A stretch of 47,828 bases of DNA from Belnapia moabensis DSM 16746 (lineage in GTDB: Bacteria; Pseudomonadota; Alphaproteobacteria; Acetobacterales; Acetobacteraceae), in NCBI RefSeq assembly GCF_000745835.1, contig NZ_JQKB01000040.1, forward strand, positions 1 through 47,828, written 5' to 3'. The notes under the pieces are model-generated. The model was not told the DNA's origin and made no database searches. It saw only the letters and a list, made by a program, of their open reading frames with translations. Both the position numbers and the translations under genes were made by a program. Below, one piece after another: positions 7,796 through 15,721 of the stretch (within the stretch, counting starts at the first letter, position 1; every line of letters starts with the position of its first letter).

Positions 7796-8701
7796 CTACC
7801 CGATACGGTAGACCCGCCGGGCATTGTCGCAGAACATCGCCCGCTGCTCGGGCTCCGGCCGGTCCGCAACGGCAGACTTAAAGCCGGAGTAGATCTCATC
7901 GAAGCTGGCGCAGAGGCTGTCCACCGGGAAATTGCTGGCGAACATCACCCGCTCCGGGCCGAACAGCGCCACCACCTCGCGGATGATCCACGCCGTCCGC
8001 CCCGCCGCCCAGGGCTGGCCCCGCACGCCGAGCCCCGAGACCTTGACGACGACATTGGCGCAGTCGGCCAGCCGCGCCATCGCCTCCCGCCACCCCGCCA
8101 GCCCCTCGGCGCTGCGATCCGCCGGCAGCCCGGTATGGTTGAGGATGATGAGCGTCTCCGGAAAGTCGCCGGCCAGCCGCACCGCCTCGTGCAGCGTCCA
8201 CCACGGCGTCTGCAGGTCGAAATGCAGCCCGTGCCGCGCCAGCAGCGCATAGCCGCGCCGCCAGCCCGCATCCGACATCAGCGTCGGCCCAGGCTCCCCC
8301 GGCGCCTTCGGCCCGCCCGGCTTGTGCCGGACGCTTCGCACCAGCGCCGACGCCGCATGCCCCGCCAGAACCTCCGCCACATCCTCCCGGTCGAGCCAGG
8401 CCTGCCCGACCACCGCATCCGGCAGCCCATGCCGCTCGCGCAGCAGCGTGGCATAGCCCACCTCGCCGAGCGGGTCCCGCGGGTCCCACTCCGTCTCCAC
8501 ATAGACGCTGCCGACAAGGTTGTGGCCGGCCACATCCACCCGGTACTCGTCCGGCAGATAGGGCCGGCGGATCGCCCGGTAGTCGCCATAGCGGAAGGGG
8601 ATCACCCCCGCCTCGGTCAGCCAGGGATGATGGTTGATCCGCGGGTCCCAGAAGTGATGGTGCGCATCCACCACCGGCCCGGCATAGCGGCCGCCGCTCA
8701 T
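7796..8701 (-). CDS. amidohydrolase family 2 protein (lactonase/decarboxylase-like)
   Basis: A 301-residue TIM-barrel metallohydrolase. Metal-ligand motifs are DAHHHFWDP near the N-terminus, ILNHTGLP (His on a middle strand) and FASNFPVDS (Asp on the last strand). This group includes L-fuconolactonase, L-rhamnonolactonase and 2-pyrone-4,6-dicarboxylate hydrolase relatives. The start at 8701 is chosen because its ATG overlaps the stop of the upstream luciferase-like gene (ATGA). A start at 8734 would add a Gly-rich tail overlapping that gene. Its partners are the flavin monooxygenase upstream and the PdxA-like dehydrogenase downstream, which suggests ring or sugar-acid catabolism. The substrate cannot be read from sequence. 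Confidence 0.88.
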   Translation of the reverse strand: MSGGRYAGPVVDAHHHFWDPRINHHPWLTEAGVIPFRYGDYRAIRRPYLPDEYRVDVAGHNLVGSVYVETEWDPRDPLGEVGYATLLRERHGLPDAVVGQAWLDREDVAEVLAGHAASALVRSVRHKPGGPKAPGEPGPTLMSDAGWRRGYALLARHGLHFDLQTPWWTLHEAVRLAGDFPETLIILNHTGLPADRSAEGLAGWREAMARLADCANVVVKVSGLGVRGQPWAAGRTAWIIREVVALFGPERVMFASNFPVDSLCASFDEIYSGFKSAVADRPEPEQRAMFCDNARRVYRIG

Positions 8702-9711
8702 GCCGCCTCCGACCGAATTCCACCCGACACCCAACCCAGCGCCGGCGCCACCTGCCCCGCCACCAGTTCCAGCGAGCGCAGGATAAAGGGATGCGGCGGA
8801 TCGACCGAATGCACCTGCACCGCCAGTTCCGTCGCCCGCCCGATCACCCGATCGGCCTGCAAGGAGGCGACGACCTCCACCACCGTGCCGAGATGCACGT
8901 CGAAGGTGGCGACCATCTCCGCCACCGTCTCCCGCCCCGTCGCACGGCCCTGCGCCGCCGCCCGGTCGCGGTATCGCCCGAGCCCCTGCTCCGCCAGCCG
9001 CCAGGCCTCGTCCCGCCGGTCGGCGACGAAGACCGAGCGCGAAGCCAGGATGCGCGGTGCACAGCCCGCCGGCAGCGCCGCCAGATAGGCCTCGACCATC
9101 GGCTCCTGGGTATCGGCGAGGCTCATCCCCTCCGGCCGCGGCTGGGTGCGCGAGAGCATCAGCCCGTCCCCCGCCGCCCCGGCTCGCTTGGCCCCCTCCA
9201 CGGTGAAGGTCGCCTGCCAGATGCGCTCCACAAGCCCCGGCGCCGGCGGATAGAGCCGGTCCCCGCCCGGCAGCGCCCCGCCCTCCCAGGCCGTCCGCAG
9301 CACCTCCGCATGCCCGGCGAAGATCGCGCCGCGCTTCTCCGGATCGAGGCCGAAGGCGTGGAAGGCGGCGAGGTTTCCTCCCGGCCCGATACCCATCTCG
9401 AGCCGCCCGCCCGAGATGAGGTCGAGCACCGCCGCATCCTCCGCCACCCGGATCGGCAGCTCCAGCGGCAGGGTGACGATCCCCGTCCCCAAGCGGATGC
9501 GCTGCGTCCGCGCCGCCGCCTGCGCCAGGAAGACGAAGGGCGCCGGCAGCCCGCCCTCATCCTCGTGGAAATGGTGCTGCGCCACCCAGGCGGAATCGAA
9601 GCCGCAGCGCTCGGCATGGATGATCTGCTCGGTCGCCAGCCGGTAGCGTTCCGCCGGCCCCACCTCGTCGAGCACCCGGGTGAAGAAGCCAAGCCGCTTC
9701 GGTGCCGTCAT
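8698..9711 (-). CDS. LLM-class flavin-dependent oxidoreductase (luciferase-like)
   Basis: A 337-residue protein of the bacterial luciferase superfamily, F420/FMN-dependent TIM barrel. Recognisable parts are the N-terminal GFFTRVLDEVGPAERY, the AERCGFDSAWVAQHHFHEDEGG segment (near 32-53), RIRLGTGIVTLPLELPIRVAEDAAVLDLISGGR and MGIGPGG. These enzymes use reduced FMN from a separate reductase to oxygenate alkanesulfonates, aldehydes or other small molecules. The gene begins 32 bases after hupE on the same strand and overlaps the amidohydrolase gene by 4 bases. GGGAGGGTGAGGG directly before the ATG is a plausible ribosome-binding site. No flavin reductase gene is nearby. Confidence 0.88.
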   Translation of the reverse strand: MTAPKRLGFFTRVLDEVGPAERYRLATEQIIHAERCGFDSAWVAQHHFHEDEGGLPAPFVFLAQAAARTQRIRLGTGIVTLPLELPIRVAEDAAVLDLISGGRLEMGIGPGGNLAAFHAFGLDPEKRGAIFAGHAEVLRTAWEGGALPGGDRLYPPAPGLVERIWQATFTVEGAKRAGAAGDGLMLSRTQPRPEGMSLADTQEPMVEAYLAALPAGCAPRILASRSVFVADRRDEAWRLAEQGLGRYRDRAAAQGRATGRETVAEMVATFDVHLGTVVEVVASLQADRVIGRATELAVQVHSVDPPHPFILRSLELVAGQVAPALGWVSGGIRSEAA

Positions 9712-9743
9712 CCCTCACCCTCCCCGTCGCGCCCTATCGTGGC

Positions 9744-10364
9744 TCAGGCGAGCACCGCCGCCCCCAGCGCCACCGCGCCCACCACCGTCGCCGCCGCCCC
9801 GGCCCAGCGCCGCTGAGGCCGCGCCTCGCCCAGGCCTCGCGCCACCCGCATTGCCAGCAGCCCGATCCCGGCCTGCATCGCCAGCAGCGTCAGCAGATAG
9901 GCGACGACCACCGCCGCCCCGGAGCCAGCAACGGCCTCGGCATAGGCATGCCCATGGAACAGCCCCGCCACCCCGAAGCCGAGCGCCAGCCAGCCCGGCG
10001 CCGCCGGCAGCCGCGCCGGCGTCGCCAGCAGCGCCACCCCCACGCCGATCACCGAGAGCGCCACCGCCGCCTCCACCGGCCCGAGCCCGAAGCCGCCCAG
10101 ATGCAGCACCGCCCCCACCAGTCCGGCGCCGAGGAAGGCGACCAGCGCCGCGATCCCCGCCCGTCGCCCGACCGCCGCCGCCAGCACCCCCGCGGCCAGC
10201 AGGAAGGCCAGATGGTCGAGCCCGACCACCGGATGCGCCAAGCCGGAGACGAAGCCCTGCCAGGCCGTCGTCGCCGCGGCGCCGCCCATCGGATGATGCG
10301 CCAGCGCCGGCACGGGCATGGCCGCCGCGAGGGCGACAACGGGGATAGGGCTGAGCTTCGGCAT
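9744..10364 (-). CDS. hupE: HupE/UreJ family metal permease, probable cobalt transporter
   Basis: A 206-residue membrane protein with a cleavable signal (MPKLSPIPVVALAAAM, likely cut after ALA so that the mature end is HHPMGG) and about six membrane segments. It carries both HupE signatures: H-x5-D-H (HPVVGLDH) in the first segment and FHGHAYAE in the middle of the protein. HupE/UreJ proteins carry Ni2+ or Co2+. In alphaproteobacteria, members beside cob genes have been proposed as cobalt suppliers for B12. It follows cobD by 35 bases, consistent with cobalt uptake for this pathway. The start at 10364 is chosen by GGGAG 5-6 bases upstream and by the signal peptide. Cobalt rather than nickel is inferred from context. 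Confidence 0.88.
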   Translation of the reverse strand: MPKLSPIPVVALAAAMPVPALAHHPMGGAAATTAWQGFVSGLAHPVVGLDHLAFLLAAGVLAAAVGRRAGIAALVAFLGAGLVGAVLHLGGFGLGPVEAAVALSVIGVGVALLATPARLPAAPGWLALGFGVAGLFHGHAYAEAVAGSGAAVVVAYLLTLLAMQAGIGLLAMRVARGLGEARPQRRWAGAAATVVGAVALGAAVLA

Positions 10365-10399
10365 GGTAACTCCCGGAACGGTCAATTCGCCCCGCAGCT

Positions 10400-11398
10400 T
10401 CATCCGCCCCGGCCTGCGCTGCAACCGTCGAGCGCGCGCCCCAGCCTTTCCCACCCCGGCTCATCCCCCGGCAGGCCGAAGCGCAACAGCCCCGGCCGCC
10501 CCTCGAAGCGCCGCACCAGCACCCCCTGCCGCCCGAGCCCCGCGAACACCCCCTCCGGCCCCCGTGCCAGCCGGAACAGCGCCGTCCCCCCGATGACCTC
10601 AAGCCCATGCCGCCCGAGCAGCGCATCCAGCCGCGCCGCCTCCGCCGCCAGCCGCCCCCGCATCGCCTCCGCCCAGACCGTATCGCCCAGCGCCTTCATC
10701 CCCGCCGCGATTGCCGGCCCCGACACCGCCCAGGGCCCGAGCCTTGCCCGCAGCCGCTCCACGACCTTCGGCTCCGCCAGGGCAAAGCCCAGCCTGACCC
10801 CCGCCAGCCCATGGAATTTACCGAAGGAGCGCAGCACGACGAGGCCTCCTCGCCCCACCGCCCCCGCCAGCGAGGCTCCCGGCGGCATCACCTCAATGAA
10901 GGCCTCATCCACCACCAGCAGCCCTGCCGTGAGGTCGAGCAGCACCCGCCGCTCCACCAGCCGCCCATCCGGGTTGTTCGGGTTGACGAGCACGGCGAGC
11001 CCCGCCCCTTCCAGCCCCTCCACGGCCCCGACCTCGCCGACCGCATGCCCCGCCAGCTCGGCCGCCCGCCGGTGCTCCGCATAGGTCGGCCCGAGGATGC
11101 GCGCCTCGCCCGGCGGCACCAGCCCGGCGACCAGCGGCAGCAGGATCTGCGTCCCCGGCGCCGCCACCACATGCGCGGCCGAGGGCGCGCCATAGCGCTC
11201 CGCCGCCAGCGCCTCCAGCCGGGCGAGCGCCGCCGGCTCCGGCAGCCGGGCGAAGACCTCGGCCCCGAGCGGCGGCACCGGGTAGCCATGGGGGTTGATC
11301 CCTGTCGACAGGTCGAGGAAAGGGGCGGGCGCCTTCGGGAACAACTGGCGCGCCGCCTCCAGATCGCCGCCATGGGCCACGCCCGGGATACCGTCCAT
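10400..11398 (-). CDS. cobD: L-threonine-O-3-phosphate decarboxylase
   Basis: A 332-residue fold-type I PLP aminotransferase relative (CobC in Pseudomonas denitrificans naming). It decarboxylates threonine phosphate to (R)-1-amino-2-propanol phosphate for the nucleotide-loop linker. It starts with the family HGGDLEAAR and FLDLSTGINPHGYP. NPNNPDGR follows in the middle, the PLP lysine is in SFGKFHGLAG, and VRLGFAL comes just after. Two ATGs lie in tandem at 11401 and 11398. The second is preferred because GAGGG is then 5 bases away. The start overlaps the start codon of the divergent cbiB, so its promoter must lie inside cbiB. Confidence 0.93.
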   Translation of the reverse strand: MDGIPGVAHGGDLEAARQLFPKAPAPFLDLSTGINPHGYPVPPLGAEVFARLPEPAALARLEALAAERYGAPSAAHVVAAPGTQILLPLVAGLVPPGEARILGPTYAEHRRAAELAGHAVGEVGAVEGLEGAGLAVLVNPNNPDGRLVERRVLLDLTAGLLVVDEAFIEVMPPGASLAGAVGRGGLVVLRSFGKFHGLAGVRLGFALAEPKVVERLRARLGPWAVSGPAIAAGMKALGDTVWAEAMRGRLAAEAARLDALLGRHGLEVIGGTALFRLARGPEGVFAGLGRQGVLVRRFEGRPGLLRFGLPGDEPGWERLGRALDGCSAGRGG

Positions 11399-11399
11399 C

Positions 11400-12362
11400 A
11401 TGGCCCTCGCCACCGCCGCCTGCGCCCTGCTGATCGAGGCCGCCTTCGGATACCCGGAGCGCCTGCTGCGGTCCATCGGCCACCCCGTCATCTGGCTCGG
11501 CCGCCTGATCGCCACGCTCGACCGCCACCTGAACCGCCCCGCCTGGCTCCCCGCCCGCCGCCGCGCCGCCGGCATCGCCGCGCTGCTGATCCTGCTCGCC
11601 GCCAGCCTCGCCCCCGCCTGGCTGATCGAGGCCGCGCTGCACCGCCTCCCCCTCGGCTGGCTCGCCGTGGCGCTGCTGGCCAGCAGCCTCCTCGCCCAGC
11701 GCAGCCTTCACGAGCACGTCGCCCGCGTCGCCACCGCGCTGGAGCAGGAGGGCCTGGCCGCCGGCCGCATCGCCGTCTCCCACATCGTCGGCCGCGACCC
11801 GGAGTCGCTGGACGAGGCCGGCATCTGCCGCGCCGCCATCGAGAGCCTCGCCGAGAATTTCTCTGACGGCATCGTCGCCCCCGCCCTCTGGCTGGCGCTC
11901 GCCGGCCTGCCCGGCGGCGCCGCCTACAAGGCCGTCAACACCGCCGACAGCATGATCGGCCACCGCACCCCGCGCCACGAGGCCTTCGGCTGGGCCGCCG
12001 CCCGCTTCGACGATCTGGTGAACCTCCCCGCCTCCCGCCTCTCCGCGCTGCTGCTGGTCCTCGCCGCCTGCCTGATGCCCGGCGCCGGCCCCGCCGCCGC
12101 CCTCCGCGCCCTCCGCCGCGACGCTCACCGCCACCGCTCGCCCAATGCCGGCTGGCCGGAGGCCGCGATGGCCGGCGCCCTCGGCCTCGCCCTGGCCGGC
12201 CCGCGCCGCTACGGCGGCGTGCTGGTCGAGGACGCGCTGATGGGCGACGGCCGGCGCGAGGCCACCGCCGCCGATATCCGCCGCGCCCTGCGCCTCTTCC
12301 GCCTCGCCGATGCGCTGCTCATCGCCCTCGCCCTGCTGCTCGCCCTTACCGTGCCAAGCTGA
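11400..12362 (+). CDS. cbiB: adenosylcobinamide-phosphate synthase
   Basis: A 320-residue polytopic membrane protein (CobD in P. denitrificans naming) that attaches aminopropanol (phosphate) to adenosylcobyric acid. Family landmarks are the N-terminal [60 protein letters not shown] (about 125-160), [14 protein letters not shown], and the C-terminal [16 protein letters not shown]. The start at 11400 is fixed by homology; the Shine-Dalgarno is weak. It is head-to-head with cobD, which makes its co-substrate, and the start codons overlap. Its last 17 bases overlap the end of convergent cobQ. Confidence 0.95.
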   Translation: MALATAACALLIEAAFGYPERLLRSIGHPVIWLGRLIATLDRHLNRPAWLPARRRAAGIAALLILLAASLAPAWLIEAALHRLPLGWLAVALLASSLLAQRSLHEHVARVATALEQEGLAAGRIAVSHIVGRDPESLDEAGICRAAIESLAENFSDGIVAPALWLALAGLPGGAAYKAVNTADSMIGHRTPRHEAFGWAAARFDDLVNLPASRLSALLLVLAACLMPGAGPAAALRALRRDAHRHRSPNAGWPEAAMAGALGLALAGPRRYGGVLVEDALMGDGRREATAADIRRALRLFRLADALLIALALLLALTVPS

Positions 12363-13800
12363 GCAGCCGGTCGATGTCGAGATGCGCCTCGAGATGCCGC
12401 GCCAGCGCATCGAGCGCCGCCTCCACCCCCACCTCATAGGCGATCGCCGGCGCCCCCGCCGCGAAGCGCGCCAGCCAAGCCGCCCGCTGCGCCTCCGCCG
12501 CGAAGAGCCCGTGGACATAGGTCCCGGTCACCAACCCATCCGCCGAGACCGCCCCCTCCGCCGCACCATCCGCCAGATGCGCGAAGGGCCGCGCCCGCCC
12601 TGGCCCCTCGGTGCTGCCGAGATGCATCTCATAGCCCGTGAGCGCCGCCCCATCCGCGCTCACCCCCTCCACCGGCACCAGCCGCTTGTCGCCGCCCAGC
12701 ACCGTCTCCACATCCAGCAGCCCAAGCCCCGGGACCTGCCCCACCGCACCCTCCACCCCCGCCGGATCAGTGACACTCCGCCCCAGCATCTGATACCCGC
12801 CGCACAGTCCCAGCACCTGCCCGCCCCGCCGGAGATGCGCCGCGATATCGACATCGAACCCCGCCGCCCGCAGCGCGGCGAGGTCGGCGATGGTCGCCTT
12901 CGACCCCGGTAGGATGACGAGTTGCGCATCCCCCGGCAGCGCCTTACCCGGCCGCACCCGCACCACCTCCACGTCCGGCTCGGCAACCAGCGGGTCGAGA
13001 TCGTCGAAATTGGCGATATGCGGCAGCACCGGCACCGCGATGCGCAACCGCGCCCCCGGCCTGCGCGGCAGCGCATGGTCGAGCGCCAGCGCATCCTCCG
13101 CCGGCAGCCTTGCCGCCTCCGGCAGGAAGGGCACCAGGCCGAGCGGCGCCCACCCTGTCCGCGCCGCGATCAACGCCATCCCATCCGCGAAGAGTGCCGG
13201 ATCGCCCCGAAACCGATTGACGACGAAGCCCACGACCATCGCCGCATCCGCCGGATCGATGACGGCCTTGGTCCCGACCAGGCTGGCGATCACCCCGCCC
13301 CGATCGATATCCCCGACGACGACGACCGGCACATCCGCCGCCCGCGCGAAGCCCATATTGGCGATATCGTTGGCCCGCAGATTGACCTCGGAGGCGCTCC
13401 CGGCTCCCTCCACCAGCACGATATCCGCCTCGCCCTTGAGTCGCGCGAAACTCTCCAGCACCGCCGGCAGCAGCGCCGCCTTCCGCCGCTGATACTCGGC
13501 TGCCCCCGCCGCACCGACCACCCGTCCCTGCACCACGATCTGCGCGCCGTTCTGGCCCTGCGGCTTCAGCAGCACCGGGTTCATATGCACGCTCAGTGCG
13601 ACTCGCGCCGCCCGCGCCTGCAAGGCCTGCGCCCGCCCGATCTCCCCGCCATCCAGCGTGACGGCCGCATTGTTCGACATGTTCTGCGGCTTGAACGGCC
13701 GCACCCGCATCCCGCGCTCCGTCAGCGCCCTTGCCAGCCCCGCCACCAGCAGCGACTTGCCGACATCCGAGCCCGTGCCCTGCAACATGATCGCGCGCAT
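12346..13800 (-). CDS. cobQ: cobyric acid synthase (glutamine-hydrolysing)
   Basis: A 484-residue amidotransferase (CbiP) that amidates the b, d, e and g side chains of adenosylcobyrinate a,c-diamide. The N-terminal ATPase half has the P-loop-like [11 protein letters not shown] (8-18) and [13 protein letters not shown]. The C-terminal class I glutaminase half has the nucleophile Cys in [11 protein letters not shown] (about 330) and the catalytic His in GTYVHGLF. The start [16 protein letters not shown] at 13800 is the usual family start. It follows cobO by 5 bases. The cobU-cobO-cobQ order forms one minus-strand operon that ends tail-to-tail with cbiB. Confidence 0.96.
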   Translation of the reverse strand: MRAIMLQGTGSDVGKSLLVAGLARALTERGMRVRPFKPQNMSNNAAVTLDGGEIGRAQALQARAARVALSVHMNPVLLKPQGQNGAQIVVQGRVVGAAGAAEYQRRKAALLPAVLESFARLKGEADIVLVEGAGSASEVNLRANDIANMGFARAADVPVVVVGDIDRGGVIASLVGTKAVIDPADAAMVVGFVVNRFRGDPALFADGMALIAARTGWAPLGLVPFLPEAARLPAEDALALDHALPRRPGARLRIAVPVLPHIANFDDLDPLVAEPDVEVVRVRPGKALPGDAQLVILPGSKATIADLAALRAAGFDVDIAAHLRRGGQVLGLCGGYQMLGRSVTDPAGVEGAVGQVPGLGLLDVETVLGGDKRLVPVEGVSADGAALTGYEMHLGSTEGPGRARPFAHLADGAAEGAVSADGLVTGTYVHGLFAAEAQRAAWLARFAAGAPAIAYEVGVEAALDALARHLEAHLDIDRLLSLAR

Positions 13801-13805
13801 CGCGG

Positions 13806-14423
13806 CTAGTACTCTATGCCCCGCTGCGCCTTCACCCCCGCGGCGAAGTGATGCTTCACCGCCCCCATCTCGGTGACGAGATCCGCCGCCGCCACCAGCT
13901 CCGGCTTCGCATTCCGCCCAGTGACGACGACATGCAACCCCTCCCGCCGCGCGACCAGTTCCGCCACCACCGCCTCCAGCGGCAGGTAGCCGTAGCGCAG
14001 CGCGATGTTCAGCTCGTCGAGCACCAGCAGGTCGAAGCTTGGGTCGGCCAGCATCGCCCGCGCCATCCCCCAGGCCCGTTCCGCCGCGGCGATGTCGCGC
14101 GCCAGGTCCTGTGTCTCCCAGGTGAAGCCCTCGCCCATGCTGTGCCAGGCGACGCGCTCGCCGAAACTCTCCAGCGCCGCCCGCTCGCCGCTCTCCCAGG
14201 CGCCCTTGATGAACTGCACCACGCCGACCCGCCCGCCGCGCCCCAACATCCGCAGCGCCAGGCCGAAGGCCGCCGTCGACTTGCCCTTGCCCGGCCCCGT
14301 ATGGACGATCAGCAACCCCTTCGCGTCGATGGTCTTGCCGGCGACCTCGGCATCCTGCACCGCCTTCCGCCGCGCCATCTTCGCGCGATGCCGCGCCGCC
14401 TCCTCCGGATCGATCCCGCTCAC
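13806..14423 (-). CDS. cobO: cob(I)yrinic acid a,c-diamide adenosyltransferase
   Basis: A 205-residue CobA/CobO/BtuR-type ATP:corrinoid adenosyltransferase. The P-loop is [14 protein letters not shown] (about 41-54), followed by [38 protein letters not shown] and [11 protein letters not shown], all typical. The end GIEY also fits the family. It transfers the adenosyl group from ATP to the reduced corrinoid cobalt. It overlaps the upstream cobU gene by 4 bases (ATGA) and precedes cobQ, its downstream enzyme in the pathway. No second adenosyltransferase (PduO type) is visible in the window. Confidence 0.96.
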   Translation of the reverse strand: MSGIDPEEAARHRAKMARRKAVQDAEVAGKTIDAKGLLIVHTGPGKGKSTAAFGLALRMLGRGGRVGVVQFIKGAWESGERAALESFGERVAWHSMGEGFTWETQDLARDIAAAERAWGMARAMLADPSFDLLVLDELNIALRYGYLPLEAVVAELVARREGLHVVVTGRNAKPELVAAADLVTEMGAVKHHFAAGVKAQRGIEY

Positions 14424-14950
14424 CCCACCGCTCCCTTGATCGCCACGGGAATGCCGGCCACCACCAGCACCACCCGGTCCGCCGCTGCGGCCATGCGCTG
14501 GTTGAGCCGCCCCTGCGCATCGCGGAAGCGCCGCCCGAGCGGCGTCTCCGGCACGATGCCCCAGCCCACCTCATTCGAGACCAGCGCCACCGGCCCGGCC
14601 CTGCGCTCCAGCACCTCGGCCAACCGCTCCCCCTCCGCCTCCAGGTCGCGCTCCGCCAGCAGCAGGTTGCTGAGCCAGAGCGTCAGGCAATCGACCAGCA
14701 CGGGCCGCCCCGCCGGCACCCCGGCCAGCACCTCTGGCAGGTCGCGCGGCGCCTCAAGCGTCACCCACTCCTCCGGCCGCCGCGCCCGGTGCTCGGCGAT
14801 GCGCGCCGCCATCTCGTCATCGAAGGGTTCGGCGGTGGCGATGTAGGTCCAGGGCGCCGGCCAGGACTCGACCAGCGCCTCGGCCTGCCGGCTCTTGCCG
14901 GAGCGGGCGCCGCCGAGCACCAGAACCAGCGGGAAGGGGGCATCGGGCAT
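14420..14950 (-). CDS. cobU: adenosylcobinamide kinase / adenosylcobinamide-phosphate guanylyltransferase
   Basis: A 176-residue bifunctional enzyme (CobP in P. denitrificans naming) that phosphorylates adenosylcobinamide and then makes its GDP derivative. The P-loop is [13 protein letters not shown] (about 12-24). Family landmarks [25 protein letters not shown] and [21 protein letters not shown] follow. The start [20 protein letters not shown] at 14950 is the usual family start; an upstream in-frame codon at 15013 would add unrelated residues. It is the first gene of cobU-cobO-cobQ and faces the cobalamin riboswitch operon, with 408 bases between the two first genes. No riboswitch is visible on its own strand. 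Confidence 0.95.
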   Translation of the reverse strand: MPDAPFPLVLVLGGARSGKSRQAEALVESWPAPWTYIATAEPFDDEMAARIAEHRARRPEEWVTLEAPRDLPEVLAGVPAGRPVLVDCLTLWLSNLLLAERDLEAEGERLAEVLERRAGPVALVSNEVGWGIVPETPLGRRFRDAQGRLNQRMAAAADRVVLVVAGIPVAIKGAVG

Positions 14951-15002
14951 GCCCGGCGGTGTGGCAGGCCCGCGCCGCCGGCACAACAACCGAAGGCCAC
15001 GG

Positions 15003-15032
15003 TTGACAGCCACCCCGCCGCCCGGGCCTAGT
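15003..15032 (+). promoter_or_regulatory. candidate sigma-70-type promoter of the riboswitch operon
   Basis: A consensus TTGACA lies at 15003-15008, 18 bases before CCTAGT at 15027-15032 (3 of 6 matches to TATAAT). Transcription would begin near 15040, exactly where the conserved riboswitch fold begins. The -10 is poor, as is common in GC-rich alphaproteobacteria, so this is a position-based inference. Confidence 0.5.
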
Positions 15033-15039
15033 CCCCCTC

Positions 15040-15236
15040 GATCGAAGGTTCCCGCCGAGAGGCGGGATGAAAAGGGAATACGGAAGGGCAGCCCGCAAGC
15101 CGCCCAGCCCGTAGCTGCCCCCGCAACTGTGAGCGGCGAGTCCGCGCCACCATGTCACTGGCCGCCAGCCTCCCCGGAGGCCCGGCCGGGAAGACGGCGC
15201 CGGACAGCGACCCGCGAGCCAGGAGACCTGCCTTCG
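15040..15236 (+). promoter_or_regulatory. cobalamin (B12) riboswitch
   Basis: The region carries the conserved core of the cobalamin riboswitch in order. These are AGGTTCCCGCC at 15046, TGAAAAGGGAA at 15068, CCCGCAACTGTGAGCGG around 15120-15135, CACTG at 15156, GGGAAG at 15188, and the B12 box AGCCAGGAGACCTGCC at 15217-15232. Known riboswitches of this class bind adenosylcobalamin or another cobalamin and switch off downstream biosynthesis or cobalt uptake. It precedes the DUF1636-cobW-cobN-cobG-cobH-cobI-cobJ operon, the first gene of which starts 123 bases after the B12 box. The expression platform lies in 15237-15358. Confidence 0.96.
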
Positions 15237-15317
15237 CTCGAGACGACGTGCCGGGCGGGGTGCCCTGGCGCGGCTGCCGCACCGGCGAACGGGCGCATCA
15301 GCGCGCCCGCTGCTGCA

Positions 15318-15347
15318 CCCCGCATGCCCGGCACCCGCCGGGCGGGG
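15318..15347 (+). promoter_or_regulatory. possible ribosome-binding-site sequestering hairpin of the riboswitch
   Basis: CCCCGC (15318-15323) can pair with GCGGGG (15342-15347), and CCGG (15328-15331) with CCGG (15338-15341), in one nested hairpin. The GCGGGG strand is the only Shine-Dalgarno-like sequence before the ATG at 15359. An upstream stretch, GTGCCGGGC (15248-15256), is perfectly complementary to 15326-15334 and would break this hairpin. The arrangement resembles a sequester/anti-sequester pair. It is drawn by eye without energy calculation. Confidence 0.4.
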
Positions 15348-15358
15348 ATGCCTGCCCG

Positions 15359-15721
15359 ATGCCGCCCGTGACCGTCTTCGTCTGCACCACCTGCCGCCGC
15401 AGCGGCGACGCCGAGGACGCCCCCCGCGCCGGCGCCACCCTCGCCACCAATGCCGAACCCCTGGCCGGCCCCGACCTCGCGGTGCGCCCCGTCGAATGCC
15501 TCGGCAATTGCTCCCGCGGCCCGACCGCCGCGATCGCCGCGCCCGGCGGCTGGACCTATGTCTTCGGCAACCTCGACCCCGCCGAAGCCGCCCCCGCCCT
15601 GCAGGAGGGCGCCCGCCTCCTCGCCGCCGCCGAGGGCCAGCCCATGCCCTGGCGCGGCCGCCCCGAACCCCTGAAGCGCGGCCTCATCGCCCGCATCCCG
15701 CCCCTGGAGCTTCCGGCATGA
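15359..15721 (+). CDS. DUF1636 family protein, ferredoxin-like CxxC protein
   Basis: A 120-residue protein with four cysteines set as in small thioredoxin-fold [2Fe-2S] proteins: FVCTTCRR near the N-terminus and VECLGNCSRGPTAAI near the middle. It matches the DUF1636 family, members of which often lie in cobalamin loci; no function is established to my knowledge. It is the first gene behind the cobalamin riboswitch and overlaps cobW by 4 bases (ATGA). A job in cobalt handling or electron supply (for example to cobalt reduction or CobG) is suggested by context only. The start at 15359 is set by homology; the nearest Shine-Dalgarno-like GGCGGGG is about 11 bases away, inside a possible regulatory hairpin. 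Confidence 0.85.
   Translation: MPPVTVFVCTTCRRSGDAEDAPRAGATLATNAEPLAGPDLAVRPVECLGNCSRGPTAAIAAPGGWTYVFGNLDPAEAAPALQEGARLLAAAEGQPMPWRGRPEPLKRGLIARIPPLELPA

Noticed and set aside
14420-14950. A second cobalamin riboswitch on the minus strand ahead of cobU
   Set aside because: No B12 box or AAAAGGGAA-type core is found on the minus strand upstream of the cobU start; the conserved core reads only on the plus strand.
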